Shown: in pieces, positions 37,687-48,054 of the stretch | Position numbering within the stretch: the stretch's first letter is position 1 | Layout: each line of letters begins with the position of its first letter | DNA from: Gracilaria gracilis | Taxonomy: Eukaryota > Rhodophyta > Florideophyceae > Gracilariales > Gracilariaceae | Direction: 5' to 3' | DNA: 64,000 nt | NCBI GenBank assembly: GCA_030374805.1 | Contig: JARGSG010000042.1 | Coordinates: 248,001 to 312,000 of the forward strand | Made by a program: the position numbers and the translations under genes | Notes under the pieces: generated by a model | Databases searched by the model: none | Told to the model about the DNA's origin: nothing | Seen by the model: the letters and a program-made list of their open reading frames with translations, nothing else

Positions 37687-38406
37687 TATTCCTTAGGAAT
37701 ACCTGTGGCACATCTAAAGTCGTACTAGCTGCCGAAGCTTCTCTTCTACCACAAAAAGCAGAAAAGATGGTAAACACGGATACAATTGGAGAAAGAAGGA
37801 GTCGGCAGTTAGTCTATTTAGAAGATTCCCATTCTTACAGAATCGTGATATTTGAGAATTTGAATTCAAATAAATTTTAAAATGATAGTAACCAACAGGG
37901 GGTTCTCCAGTACGTAAGATTTTATTCTCGAAGCGCTTCAGGGGTATCTCATCCAAAATCCTTTAAGCACCCACCACCATATATATCATGCCGAAAACCA
38001 TTGTACTTTACTTTTCATCCCTTCTTATTCCCACTCTCGAAAGGTACCTCTTTGGGATTAAAAAAGCTTTCTTGGAAGTAGTAAATATGTTGAACAGCAG
38101 TGGAATGTCACTTTTATGAGATTATTGCCCGACGTCAAAAGAAGAAAAAGTAAATGGCTATTTATTTTGCTTCATTCCAAATAAGGTTCATGAACAGTAG
38201 ATGAGAAAATCAAAACACAGAACAAATGTATGAAGCTCCGCTAATGTTTTTTTTAAATAGAAGGGGGAGAAATTTGAAACTTACAGTGCGGGAGGAAAGA
38301 AACACAATTCTCTACCTAAGATGCACTTTCAACCCTTATTAAAAAAACTCTTCCATCTAACTAGTACGTTACAGTAGACGCACTACAAACCACAAATTTG
38401 ATCATA
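37687..38406. other. Intergenic gap
   Basis: A-T rich spacer. A TATATATCATG-like stretch near 37979-37990 is about 420 bp before the pseudokinase ATG, too far to call as its promoter. From about 38110 it is duplicated at 8160-7886 in inverted orientation. Confidence 0.4.
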
Positions 38407-39440
38407 ATGAATTTTGAGGGCGTGATTTTAAATGCAAGATGGATTCTTGGGAAGAAGCTCTATTTTTCAAATGAGAAGGTTGTTTTCGAAGCAACAAATG
38501 TTTCCGACCCTTACTATGTAGCAGCGGTGAAAATGGGAATAAGCCATGGCGGAGACGAACAAGCTCAACAACGAATTAGGTTTAAAATTGAACCAGAGTT
38601 TTGCTGTTTAAACGATCTAAAATTTTCTGCTGGAAGAGATGGACTGAATATTCCATTTTTGCTCGACAATGGCAAGTATGAGTCGTTTCAATATATCGTG
38701 ATGACAAAATATGATCATTCCTTGCTTCAAAAACTAGAGGCCATACGGTTTTTTTCGACTGACACAGTCATAAAAATAGCACTGGAAACGTTTAAAGTAA
38801 TCGATTCCTTCCATGAAAATCATTATGCCCATGGCAAGATTATGGAAGAGAACTTTATGACGAACGGACTGGATCATGAACTATATCTCATTGATTTTGA
38901 GCAAGCTGTAGAATTTGACGTGTATGAAAGGCAGAGAGATCTTGTGGACTGGGTTCAGATGATTATTCGACTGTTACGAACAGACCTGCGAGGGAGAACG
39001 GCTGCAAAATTTAATGCGTGTAATAAGAAAACGTTTTATGTTTCCGTGCTAAACATGAATGATGATTCAGAAGAAATTCGTCAGAAAATCAAGGAAAACT
39101 TGGAAGAAGCAGACGCTTTCCGTGATGAAATATCAGACCCTTTGCCAATTGAGCTTTTTGAGGTGGCAGAGAATATTCTTGCAAAGCACGACAGTGTTCT
39201 CTCGAGTAACAAGATCAGTGAGATTTTGTATCAGATAGTTTCTAAGCTGATAATTTACGACTGGCAAGGAGTTTCTCATGCCCATATTAGACATATGAGA
39301 CCTCCAAGAACGTAAAATATGTAACAGAAATCATTAACGATAAGTAATTTTAAGTTTTAGCAAGACATAGGCTTGACAGTGAACGGTACGTTTGATTCAT
39401 CAATCAAGGACGTACAATTTTTACTCTTGACTAAAATAAA
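38110..39440 (+). repeat. Segmental copy, inverted relative to 6830-8160
   Basis: The intact pseudokinase gene and about 300 bp of 5' flank and 120 bp of 3' flank are shared with 6830-8160 on the other strand. This copy keeps the frame; the other lacks one base. Confidence 0.7.
38407..39315 (+). CDS. CK1/VRK-like pseudokinase, 302 aa
   Basis: The start is ATG 38407; a TTG three codons earlier is ignored. The order of motifs is that of the casein kinase 1/VRK branch: YYVAAVKM with the ATP-binding Lys at 42, FQYIVMTKYDHSLLQKLEAI (hinge and alphaD), then HYAHGKIMEENF at 139-150, where the HRD catalytic Asp is replaced by Lys, and LYLIDFEQA with D163-F-E instead of DFG. Loss of the catalytic-loop Asp while keeping the Lys and metal-binding Asp predicts a pseudokinase that may bind nucleotide but not phosphorylate efficiently. 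The C-lobe is short and ends with a basic tail (HIRHMRPPRT). The broken sister copy (6978-7885) has the same substitutions, so they predate the duplication. Confidence 0.75.
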   Translation: MNFEGVILNARWILGKKLYFSNEKVVFEATNVSDPYYVAAVKMGISHGGDEQAQQRIRFKIEPEFCCLNDLKFSAGRDGLNIPFLLDNGKYESFQYIVMTKYDHSLLQKLEAIRFFSTDTVIKIALETFKVIDSFHENHYAHGKIMEENFMTNGLDHELYLIDFEQAVEFDVYERQRDLVDWVQMIIRLLRTDLRGRTAAKFNACNKKTFYVSVLNMNDDSEEIRQKIKENLEEADAFRDEISDPLPIELFEVAENILAKHDSVLSSNKISEILYQIVSKLIIYDWQGVSHAHIRHMRPPRT

Positions 39441-39830
39441 AATGGCCTTAAATACTGACGCGTTGCCTTCATCCTGTACAATCAACGTTGTGACGATGGC
39501 GAGTGGCAAATGTGCCAAACTGCAATATTGCACTATACTGTACATATTGTATGAATATAGAAGATTGGATAAATGAATCGTCAGTTCAAGTAATGATCTA
39601 TGAATACGAATGAAACAACATCCAAGAAGCAGTAAATAATATCTGTGGATGGGTCTCCATATTTTTGGTTTGGTACGTGGATCCCCCGATTTTTCCGATC
39701 CCCACATAACGCAGACGAAACCAACATTGAGAGATATTGGGACCTCATTCGGACAAGGACAGGTACACTGGAAGGGATGGTAGATAGAGCGTCGTCCTCA
39801 ATCTTTTTGTGCTGACTTCAGCCTGAAACG
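39441..39830. other. Transition from gene flank to satellite
   Basis: No gene. The first degenerate hairpin-type unit appears at 39672-39710 (GGTACGTGGATCCCCCGA, then CCCCACATAAC), followed by array-like sequence (AAACCAACATTGAGAGATAT). Confidence 0.5.
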
Positions 39831-42800
39831 TGTAATACATGGATGGCCCAAATCTTCCCATCCACGTGTAAAATGTCTAGAGAGTATGTGCATGGCTTGG
39901 AAGAAGCAGTATGGTCTCAAAGACACCACGTTCATTGAAAAGGTTTACTAGAAACTCCTCTATATCAATTCGTACTGTAGTGGTACTCAGGGTTGTGGTA
40001 CGTGGATCCCCCGATTGTTCCCATCCACATATAACGTAGACGAAACCAATATTAAGAGATATTCAGAACCCAGTTGGACAAGGATAGGCACACTTGAAGG
40101 GATAGTAGACAGAGCGTCGTCCGCAATCTTTGTGTGCTGAAGGCAGAGTGAAGTGTGAAGAGTGTAACACCTGGATCGCCCCATTCTTCCCATTCACGTG
40201 TAAACCACGTAGGGAGCATGTGCATGGATTGAAAGAAGCAGTATGGTCTCATAGACACCACGTTCATTAAAGATGCCTAGTACGAACTCCTCTCGAAATA
40301 TTCGTAAGGTAGTGATACTCAGGTTTGTGGTACGCCAGTCATCGTCCCCTAGTCGCCCCTAAAGCGCCCCTAATCGCCATTTAGGTGGGTTGTGGTACGG
40401 GGATCCCCCGATTGTTCTCATCCACATGTAACGCATATGAAATCAATACTAAGAGATACTTGGAACACATTCGGACAAGGACAGGTACACTTGAAGGGAT
40501 GGTAGATAGAGCGTCGTTCTTAATCTTTATGTGCTCACTTCAGCCTGAAGTGTAAAGTGTTTTACACGTGGATCGCCCAAACTTCCACATCCACGTGTAA
40601 AACACTTAGAGAGTATGTACACTTAAAGGGATGGTAGATAGAGCGTCGTTCTTAATCTTTATGTGCTGACTTCAGCCTGAAGTGTGAAGTGTTTTACACG
40701 TGGATCGCCCAAACTTCCCCATCCACGTGTAAAACACTTGGAGAGTATGTGCATGGATTGGAAGGAGTATGGTCTCATAAACATCACGTTCAGAAAAGAA
40801 GTCTATTGCAAACTCTTTTCGATCAATTCGTACTGTAGTGATACTCTGGTTTGTGGTACGAGAATCCCCTGAAGGTTCCGATCCATATGCAACGCAGACG
40901 AAACCATTGTTAAGAGATATTGGCAACCCACTCGGACAAGGAAAAGTGCACTTGAAGCGATGGTAGATAGAGCGTCGTCCTTAATCTTCATGTGCGGACT
41001 TCAGCCTGAAGTGTGAAGTGTTTTACACGTGGATCGCCCAAACTTCCCCATCCATGTGTAAAACGTCTAGAGATTATGTGCATGGCTTGGAAGAAGGAGT
41101 ATGGTCCCATATATGCCATGTTCATTCTAGCGGTCGGGTACGAACTCCTCTCGATCAATTCGTACTGTAGTGATACTCCGGGTTGTCGTACGTAGATCCA
41201 CCCATTGTTCCCAACCACATGTAACGCAGACGAAACAAAAATTAAGAGATATTCGGAACGCAGTCGGACTGCCTAGTACGAACTCCTCTCGAAATATTCG
41301 TAAGGTAGTGATACTCAGGTTTGTGGTACGCCAGTCATCGTCCCCTAGTCGCCCCTAAAGCGCCCCTAATCGCCCCTTAGGTGCCCCTAATCACCCCTAA
41401 TCACCCCTAATCAGCCTGAAGTGTGAAGTGTTTTACACGTGGATCGCCCAAACTTCCCCATCCACGTGTAAAACGTCTAGAGATTATGTGCATGGCTTGA
41501 AGAAGGAGTATGGTCCCATATATGCCATGTTCATTCTAGCGGTCGAGTATGAACTCCTCTCGATCAATTCGTACTGTAGTGATACTCCGGGTTGTTGTAC
41601 GTAGATCCACCCATTGTTCCCATCGACATGTAACGCAGACGAAACCAACATTAAGAGATATGTGGAACACATTCGGACAAGGACAGGTACACTTGAAGGG
41701 ATGGTAGATAGAGCGTCGTTCTTAATCTTTATGTGCTGACTTCAGCCTGAAGTGTGAAGTGTTTTACACGTGGATCGCCCAAACTTCCCCATCCACGTGT
41801 AAAACACTTGGAGAGTATGTGCATGGATTGGAAGGAGTATGGTCTCATAAACATCACGTTCAGAAAAGAAGTCTATTGCAAACTCTTTTCGATCAATTCG
41901 TACTGTAGTGATACTCTGGTTTGTGCAACGAGAATCCCCTGAAGGTTCCGATCCATATGCAACGCAGACGAAACCATTGTTAAGAGATATTGGCAACCCA
42001 CTCGGACAAGGAAAAGTACACTTGAAGCGATGGTAGATAGAGCGTCGTCCTTAATCTTTATGTGCGGACTTCAGCCTGAAGTGTGAAGTGTTTTACACGT
42101 GGATCGCCCAAACTTCCCCATCCACGTGTAAACCGTCTAGAGATTATGTGCATGGCTTGGAAGAAGGAGTATGGTCCCATATATGCCATGTTCATTCTAG
42201 CGGTCGGGGTACGAACTCCTCTCGATCAATTCGTACTGTAGTGATACTCCGGGTTGTTGTACGTAGATCCACCCATTGTTCCCAACCACATGTAACGCAG
42301 ACGAAACAAAAATTAAGAGATATTCGGAACGCAGTCGGACTGCCTAGTACGAACTCCTCTCGAAATATTCGTAAGGTAGTGATACTCAGGTTTGTGGTAC
42401 GCCAGTCATCGTCCCCTAGTCGCCCCTAAAGCGCCCCTAATCGCCCCTTAGGTGCCCCTCATCACCCCTGAATCACCCCTAATCAGCCTGAAGTGTGAAG
42501 TGTTTTACACGTGGATCGCCCAAACTTCCCCATCCACGTGTAAAACGTCTAGAGATTATGTGCATGGCTTGGAAGAAGGAGTATGGTCCCATATATGCCA
42601 TGTTCATTCTAGCGGTCGAGTATGAACTCCTCTCGATCAATTCGTACTGTAGTGATACTCCGGGTTGTTGTACGTAGATCCACCCATTGTTCCCATCGAC
42701 ATGTAACGCAGACGAAACCAACATTAAGAGATATGTGGAACACATTCGGACAAGGACAGGTACACTTGAAGGGATGGTAGATAGAGCGTCGTTCTTAATG

Positions 42801-44640
42801 TTTATGTGCTCACTTCAGCCTGAAGTGTAAAGTGTTTTACACGTGGATCGCCCAAACTTCCACATCCACGTGTAAAACACTTAGAGAGTATGTACACTTA
42901 AAGGGATGGTAGGTAGAGCGTCGTTCTTAATCTTTATGTGCTGACTTCAGCCTGAAGTGTGAAGTGTTTTACACGTGGATCGCCCAAACTTCCCCATCCA
43001 CGTGTAAAACACTTGGAGAGTATGTGCATGGATTGGAAGGAGTATGGTCTCATAAACATCACGTTCAGAAAAGAAGTCTATTGCAAACTCTTTTCGATCA
43101 ATTCGTACTGTAGTGATACTCTGGTTTGTGCAACGAGAATCCCCTGAAGGTTCCGATCCATATGCAACGCAGACGAAACCATTGTTAAGAGATATTGGCA
43201 ACCCACTCGGACAAGGAAAAGTACACTTGAAGCGATGGTAGATAGAGCGTCGTCCTTAATCTTTATGTGCGGACTTCAGCCTGAAGTGTGAAGTGTTTTA
43301 CACGTGGATCGCCCAAACTTCCCTATCCACGTGTAAACCGTCTAGAGATTATGTGCATGGCTTGGAAGAAGGAGTATGGTCCCATATATGCCATGTTCAT
43401 TCTAGCGGTCGGGTACGAACTCCTCTCGATCAATTCGTACTGTAGTGATACTCCGGGTTGTTGTACGTAGATCCACCCATTGTTCCCAACCACATGTAAC
43501 GCAGACGAAACAAAAATTAAGAGATATTCGGAACGCAGTCGGACTGCCTAGTACGAACTCCTCTCGAAATATTCGTAAGGTAGTGATACTCAGGTTTGTG
43601 GTACGCCAGTCATCGTCCCCTAGTCGCCCCTAAAGCGCCCCTAATCGCCCCTTAGGTGCCCCTCATCACCCCTAATCACCCCTAATCAGCCTGAAGTGTG
43701 AAGTGTTTTACACGTGGATCGCCCAAACTTCCCCATCCACGTGTAAAACGTCTAGAGATTATGTGCATGGCTTGGAAGAAGGAGTATGGTCCCATATATG
43801 CCATGTTCATTCTAGCGGTCGAGTATGAACTCCTCTCGATCAATTCGTACTGTAGTGATACTCCGGGTTGTTGTACGTAGATCCACCCATTGTTCCCATC
43901 GACATGTAACGCAGACGAAACCAACATTAAGAGATAGGTGGAACACATTCGGACAAGGACAGGTACACTTGAAGGGATGGTAGATAGAGCGTCGTTCTTA
44001 ATCTTTATGTGCTCACTTCAGCCTGAAGTGTAAAGTGTTTTACACGTGGATCACCCAAACTTTCCCATCCACGTGTAAAACACTTGGAGAGTATCTGCAT
44101 GGATCGGAAGAAGAAGTATGGTCTCATAAACATCACGTTCAGAAAAGAAGTCTATTGCAAACTCTTTTCGATCAATTCGTACTGTAGTGATACTCTGGTC
44201 TGTGGTACGAGAATCCCCTGAAGGTTCCGATCCATATGCAACGCAGACGAAACCATTGTTAGGACATATTGGCACCCCACTCGGACAAGGAAAAGTAGAC
44301 TTGAAGCGATGGTAGATAGAGCGTTGTCCTTAATCTTTATGTGCGGACTTCAGCCTGAAGTGTGAAGTGTTTTACACGTGGATCGCCCAAACTTCCCCAT
44401 CCACGTGTAAAACGTCTAGAGATTATGTGCATGGCTTGGAAGAAGGAGTATGGTCCCATATATGCCAAGTTCATTCTAGCAGTCGAGTATGAACTCCTCT
44501 CGATCAATTCGTACTGTAGTGATACTCCGGGTTGTTGTACGTAGATCCACCCATTGTTCCCATCCACATGTAACGCAGACGAAACCAAAATTAAGAGATA
44601 TTGGGAACACATTCGGACAAGGACAGGTACACTTGAAGTT
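39831..44640. repeat. Higher-order satellite built on the ACGTGGAT/ATCCACGT hairpin
   Basis: About 4.8 kb of tandem, internally structured repeats. The main unit carries AAGTGTTTTACACGTGGAT and its perfect reverse complement ATCCACGTGTAAAACACTT around a 15-nt loop, a 19-bp stem (for example 40688-40740). Copies occur near 39831, 40164, 40561, 40694, 41024, 41431, 41763, 42094, 42506, 42839, 42968, 43299, 43710, 44041 and 44370. A second, degenerate version (GTACGTAGATCCACCCATTG then CACATGTAACG) alternates with it. Blocks recur at about 1,060-1,205 bp, the difference being an optional ~130-bp unit. Some blocks contain C-rich, telomere-like words (CGCCCCTAATCGCCCCTTAG). The repeated 60-113 aa frames within it are by-products of the repeats. 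Confidence 0.85.
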
Positions 44641-45818
44641 TAGATGAGATGCACTGGCTGTTGAGATATATGTGAGTGCGATGCAGCCCTGTAGGTACTG
44701 CCTTTTTGGGGGAGGTCGGCGGGATGTTTTGGTTTTAGGGGTTCTCTCCTTGTACCATACGGTGAATGTCATTTGTGCTGCGATATGGTCTGCTCCCATA
44801 TGGATATTGGTGGCTCCTAACCTATGTCTGATCATCTATATCTTGGCAGCGAAACTCTCAGTAAGGATGACGATATGAGCTTCAGAGATACTCTGTTTGC
44901 AAAACTTTAGGTCAAAATCATCATGAGAGATCCAATCCTGGAACATTCTCTGCAATGTGGACGGTCACCCACTACCATACTACATTCTCTACATTGGGCG
45001 AATCTAAGATCCGTGCAAAGGTACGGGTCTTTGTCCGAGTATAATCTTACTATGGTTGTCGTCTGTGTCATATGTGGATCGGGACAATTTGGCTATCCAC
45101 GAGTTACAAATCCTGGTTCTGGCTACACTACAAATAGGTAGAGAAAAAGATTGTATTACTACCTTTCAATAGTAAAGGTCTTGATGAGAATATTCTTTTT
45201 CTTCAAAAGTCATCTACACCCTCTCCAGAAGAATTACACATGGATCGGAAGAAATGGGCGATCCACGTGTTGCACAACTCCTGTTCCGTTGAGGTCACTA
45301 CAAAACTATTAAGAACGAGATCCCTCCCCATGCCCGTGTATATGTCCAGACGCACTTCTCATATACACGGACCGTCTCACTACAATAGGAATGAGAAGAG
45401 GAAAACATTGTATATTATCCAGAGAGTTGGACCAGACATGGCATGAATACCATTGTCCCATATCTAGAGAGTTGGATCAGACATGGGATGAATACCAACA
45501 GTGCCAGTGCATATTTCCAAACGCACTCTTCATATACACGGCTTGTCTCACTACACTAGGAATTGGAAGACGGAAACAATGTCTCATATCTAGAGAGTTG
45601 GCCCAGACATGGCATCATTGCCAACAGCCAACGGTTGGCTTACATTTCTGCCCATTGGTAGATCAAGATGCATCCTTTACTTGAGCAGTACAAACAAATA
45701 GAAGCTGTAATACTGATGTAAGACAAGAATCTGAACGTACCATAACCACTTTACAAAAAGAAATTTGTAACTCCAACCCCCAATACGAACTTTCCCCAAA
45801 GCCCCTCTTCTTCCTTAA
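44641..45818. other. Gap with hairpin copies and a diverged direct repeat
   Basis: No gene is supported. Two hairpin-family copies read in the opposite sense to the satellite: 45070-45107 (weak) and 45234-45275 (ATGGATCGGAAGAAATGGGC then GATCCACGTGT). Bases about 45350-45440 and 45520-45610 are diverged direct repeats sharing CATATACACGG, GTCTCACTACA and AGAGAGTTGG. A 68-aa frame at 44672-44878 has a hydrophobic stretch but no other support. Confidence 0.5.
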
Positions 45819-45950
45819 CTAAACCCCTAAACCCCTAAACCCCTAAACCCCTAAACCCCTAAACCCCTAAACCCTAAAACCCTAAACCCCTAAACCTAAA
45901 ACCCCTAAACCCCTAAACCCTAAACCCCTAAACCCTAAACCCCTAAAACC
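45819..45950. repeat. Interstitial telomere-type array (CCCCTAAA)n
   Basis: About 16 units of CCCCTAAA with a few CCCTAAA variants. The C-rich strand is on +, so the G-strand repeat is TTTAGGGG pointing left. It ends in AAAACC, which overlaps the start of PLE copy B. Confidence 0.9.
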
Positions 45951-47661
45951 AGCCCCCTTTTATGTACTACCAAAGATCCACAAGCCGACGGTCAAGTCTA
46001 GACCGATCACCGCCTCACATTCATATATCACAGGTGGTCTGTCTAGACAATTGAGTGCCCTCCTCAACAAAGAGGTGCTCAAGATACCAGCCATTTCAGT
46101 GAATAGCTGGCAGACCGTACGGCAATTGGAACATATACGCCTACCCTCGGACTGTGTCTTCCTGACATATGACGTGGAAAGGTGTTACCCCACAATCGAC
46201 ATCAAGGACGCCATCCGAGTGTTGGTCCGTGAACTACCCAAAGTGTTCATGGCTAACAATGGCTTTTGGTGTCGAGTGCTACAGTTCATCATGAATCACA
46301 ACTATGTTTTTGATGGACATGGGGTACATAGGCAGGTAATTGGAACAGCGACAGGGACAGCAGTAGCCCCTGCCTTCGCTAACCTTTACTTGTTCTATAA
46401 GTTCCGAAGGATCTTCAAGGAATTTGTCAGAGGAGTTATCATAAATCGTCGTTACATTGATGATGGACTGGTAATTACTCGGGACAGGGAGACTGCTGAC
46501 AACCTCATGCAAAGGCTGAACACTTGTTCTAACCTGCGTATGACTTGGGATATCAGTAACAAGAAGGCAGTCTACCTGGACCTGGAGATACACAAAGGAC
46601 GGAGGTTCTTCTTCCACAACATTGTGGATATACGGGTGTACACCAAGCCCATCTCCAAGTTCCTGTATCTCCACGGCAAATCCAACCATCCCACGCATAC
46701 GTTCACCGGTATAGTCAAAGGAGAAATGATTCGATATCTCCGCAACACCAGTGATGAACGTACGTGGAAGGCCAAGGTGGCTCGGCTATTCCGGATGCTG
46801 GCACAGCGAGGATACACTGGAAAGTATCTACGTGCCGCGCTGGACTATGTCAGCTACCGTGACAGGGCGAAATACCTCGAACGAGCCACTCCGAAGGACC
46901 CGCCTTTTGGAGATCTGGTGAAGTGTCGATTCCACCCGCAACTGAAGGCTTATTGGCGCCAGCTGGAAAACTGGCTGGAATGCCAATTGCCACGTCATGG
47001 AATCCGAGGGAAATGGCCACGTACCCTGCTGTACTTGCGGGGCGACAGTGTCAGCCGCCATGTCATCAGTGCAATACCTTATTGCTATAAGGCTGCAACT
47101 GAAAGGACCCAAAAGTGCCCGGCGGGCACTTTTGGGTCCTTTCACCAAACCACTGTAAGGACCCAAAAGTGCCCGGCGGGCACTTTTGGGTCCTTACACC
47201 AATCCACTGTAAGGACCCAAAAGTGCCCGGCGGGCACTTTTGGGTCCTTACACCAATCCACTGTAAGGACCCAAAAGTGCCCACCGGGCACTTTTGGGTC
47301 CTTACACCAATCCACTGTAAGGACCCAAAAGTGCCCACCGGGCACTTTTGGGTCCTTACAGCCACCGACTGTAAGCAACCGAAGAAAACCTCCGGGCAAA
47401 TATGGATCCTTACCGTCAACCTTGCAGCCAGACTTCAATCAAAGGACGCACAGCCGCCTAGGAAAACGGATCGCAAAGAGGGCCAATACTCGCATAAGCC
47501 GAAAACGTCAGATTCAAATCTATACCACGTACTGGAACGATTTCTGGAAAAATCAAAAACGTGGCACACGCACCACGCAGCGTGATGACTTGTTGCAAAT
47601 TCATAACGGACAAGGTGCAAGGACTAAGACATACTGTTGGAACGATGACGAGGATGATTAG
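45949..47661 (+). CDS. PLE reverse transcriptase ORF2, 5'-truncated (copy B)
   Basis: Open from the joint for about 570 codons, lacking roughly the first 171 residues. It has all RT catalytic motifs (YDVERCYP, YIDDGLVI), the HPTH signature, and the native C-terminal region missing from copy A: a Trp-rich segment (YWRQLENWLECQ), five 18-residue repeats of the RTQKCPAGTFGSLHQSTV type, and a basic C-terminus ending DDEDD. No GIY-YIG domain is present. Unlike copy C it has no frameshift, so the reading through the shared region is correct here. Without a 5' end it cannot make a full protein. Confidence 0.85.
   Translation, partial: PAPFYVLPKIHKPTVKSRPITASHSYITGGLSRQLSALLNKEVLKIPAISVNSWQTVRQLEHIRLPSDCVFLTYDVERCYPTIDIKDAIRVLVRELPKVFMANNGFWCRVLQFIMNHNYVFDGHGVHRQVIGTATGTAVAPAFANLYLFYKFRRIFKEFVRGVIINRRYIDDGLVITRDRETADNLMQRLNTCSNLRMTWDISNKKAVYLDLEIHKGRRFFFHNIVDIRVYTKPISKFLYLHGKSNHPTHTFTGIVKGEMIRYLRNTSDERTWKAKVARLFRMLAQRGYTGKYLRAALDYVSYRDRAKYLERATPKDPPFGDLVKCRFHPQLKAYWRQLENWLECQLPRHGIRGKWPRTLLYLRGDSVSRHVISAIPYCYKAATERTQKCPAGTFGSFHQTTVRTQKCPAGTFGSLHQSTVRTQKCPAGTFGSLHQSTVRTQKCPPGTFGSLHQSTVRTQKCPPGTFGSLQPPTVSNRRKPPGKYGSLPSTLQPDFNQRTHSRLGKRIAKRANTRISRKRQIQIYTTYWNDFWKNQKRGTRTTQRDDLLQIHNGQGARTKTYCWNDDEDD
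47102..47358 (+). repeat. Five tandem coding palindromes in PLE copy B
   Basis: Five 41-base near-perfect palindromes at 54-base spacing (47102, 47156, 47210, 47264, 47318). Each has 19-base arms (for example AAAGGACCCAAAAGTGCCC and its complement) around GGC or ACC. The period is 18 codons, so every unit is read in the same frame. The centre differs (GGC in units 1-3, ACC in 4-5) while arms stay matched. Confidence 0.9.
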
Positions 47662-47760
47662 TTGTCTAACTTCGTACAACGGTAAGTAGATTATGCGATA
47701 CACGTGCAATATACACGTGCAAGTTAGAAGAGTACAGCAGTGCTAGGGTATTTTGGAGGC

Positions 47761-47769
47761 TATATAAGG
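47761..47769 (+). promoter_or_regulatory. TATA box near the 3' end of PLE copy B
   Basis: TATATAAGG, 50 bases before the hammerhead ribozyme and about 240 bases before the element end. A transcript starting about 30 bases downstream would run through the ribozyme and the telomeric joint into copy C, so this is probably the promoter of the next element in the tandem. Confidence 0.65.
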
Positions 47770-47818
47770 GGCCCCGGACTCCCCTCCGGTCTCCTTCTCT
47801 CCTCCTCATCCCACCATC

Positions 47819-47855
47819 GGGCACTGAAGAGTCGTAAAGACGAAAGCGCTCTGCC
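47819..47855 (+). ncRNA. Type I hammerhead ribozyme (copy B)
   Basis: The conserved core is complete. Stem I 5' strand GGCA (47820-47823); CTGAAGA (47824-47830); stem II GTC-GTAAA-GAC (47831-47841); GAA plus A15.1 (47842-47845); stem III AGC/GCT (47845-47850), a self-complementary hexamer with no loop; then C17 (47851), the expected cleavage site; then TGCC (47852-47855) closing stem I. Very short stem III is typical of hammerheads in Penelope-like elements and retrozymes, which cut best as dimers. Here the AGCGCT palindrome could form stem III between two RNA copies. Confidence 0.8.
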
Positions 47856-48001
47856 AACCTTTCTCTCGCTCCCTTCCCTTCTCCCCTCCCCTCCCTTTCC
47901 CCCTCCCTTTCCGAAGACTCTCTAGTCTTTAAGCCGTCTCTCCCCCCTTCCTTTTGATTCTGCGCGACGCCGCACACCCTCAACGCAGTTATTCAACCAA
48001 A

Positions 48002-48012
48002 ACCCCTAAACC
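48002..48012. repeat. Minimal telomere-type joint between PLE copies B and C
   Basis: ACCCCTAAACC, little more than one repeat unit, separates the 3' end of B from the 5' end of C. It shows that a telomere-type end existed between the two insertions or was carried with one. Confidence 0.8.
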
Positions 48013-48054
48013 TTCGCGGGGTAGTTGCCGTCGCCGATCATATCTCTCTTCATC

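Larger units (their letters stand above)
45949..48001 (+). mobile_element. Penelope-like element, copy B (5'-truncated)
   Basis: It begins inside ORF2 directly at the telomere-type array and is nearly identical to copy C from there to the 3' end (...TTATTCAACCAAA). It retains the palindrome array, TATA box and hammerhead ribozyme. It is followed by about 11 bases of telomere-type repeat and then copy C in the same orientation. Confidence 0.9.

Noticed and set aside
40672..44612. Recurring 60-113 aa reading frames in the 40-44.6 kb region
   Set aside because: They repeat with the satellite unit on both strands, run through hairpin arms and have no independent start context. They are by-products of the repeat.
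47102..47358. CRISPR-like array (regular palindromic repeats at 54-base spacing)
   Set aside because: The spacers are nearly identical, the array is translated within PLE ORF2, it recurs in copy C, and the host is a eukaryote.
47866..47940. Pyrimidine-rich tract as a poly(A)-like or microsatellite feature
   Set aside because: It is part of the conserved PLE tail, identical in B and C, and not a separate repeat.
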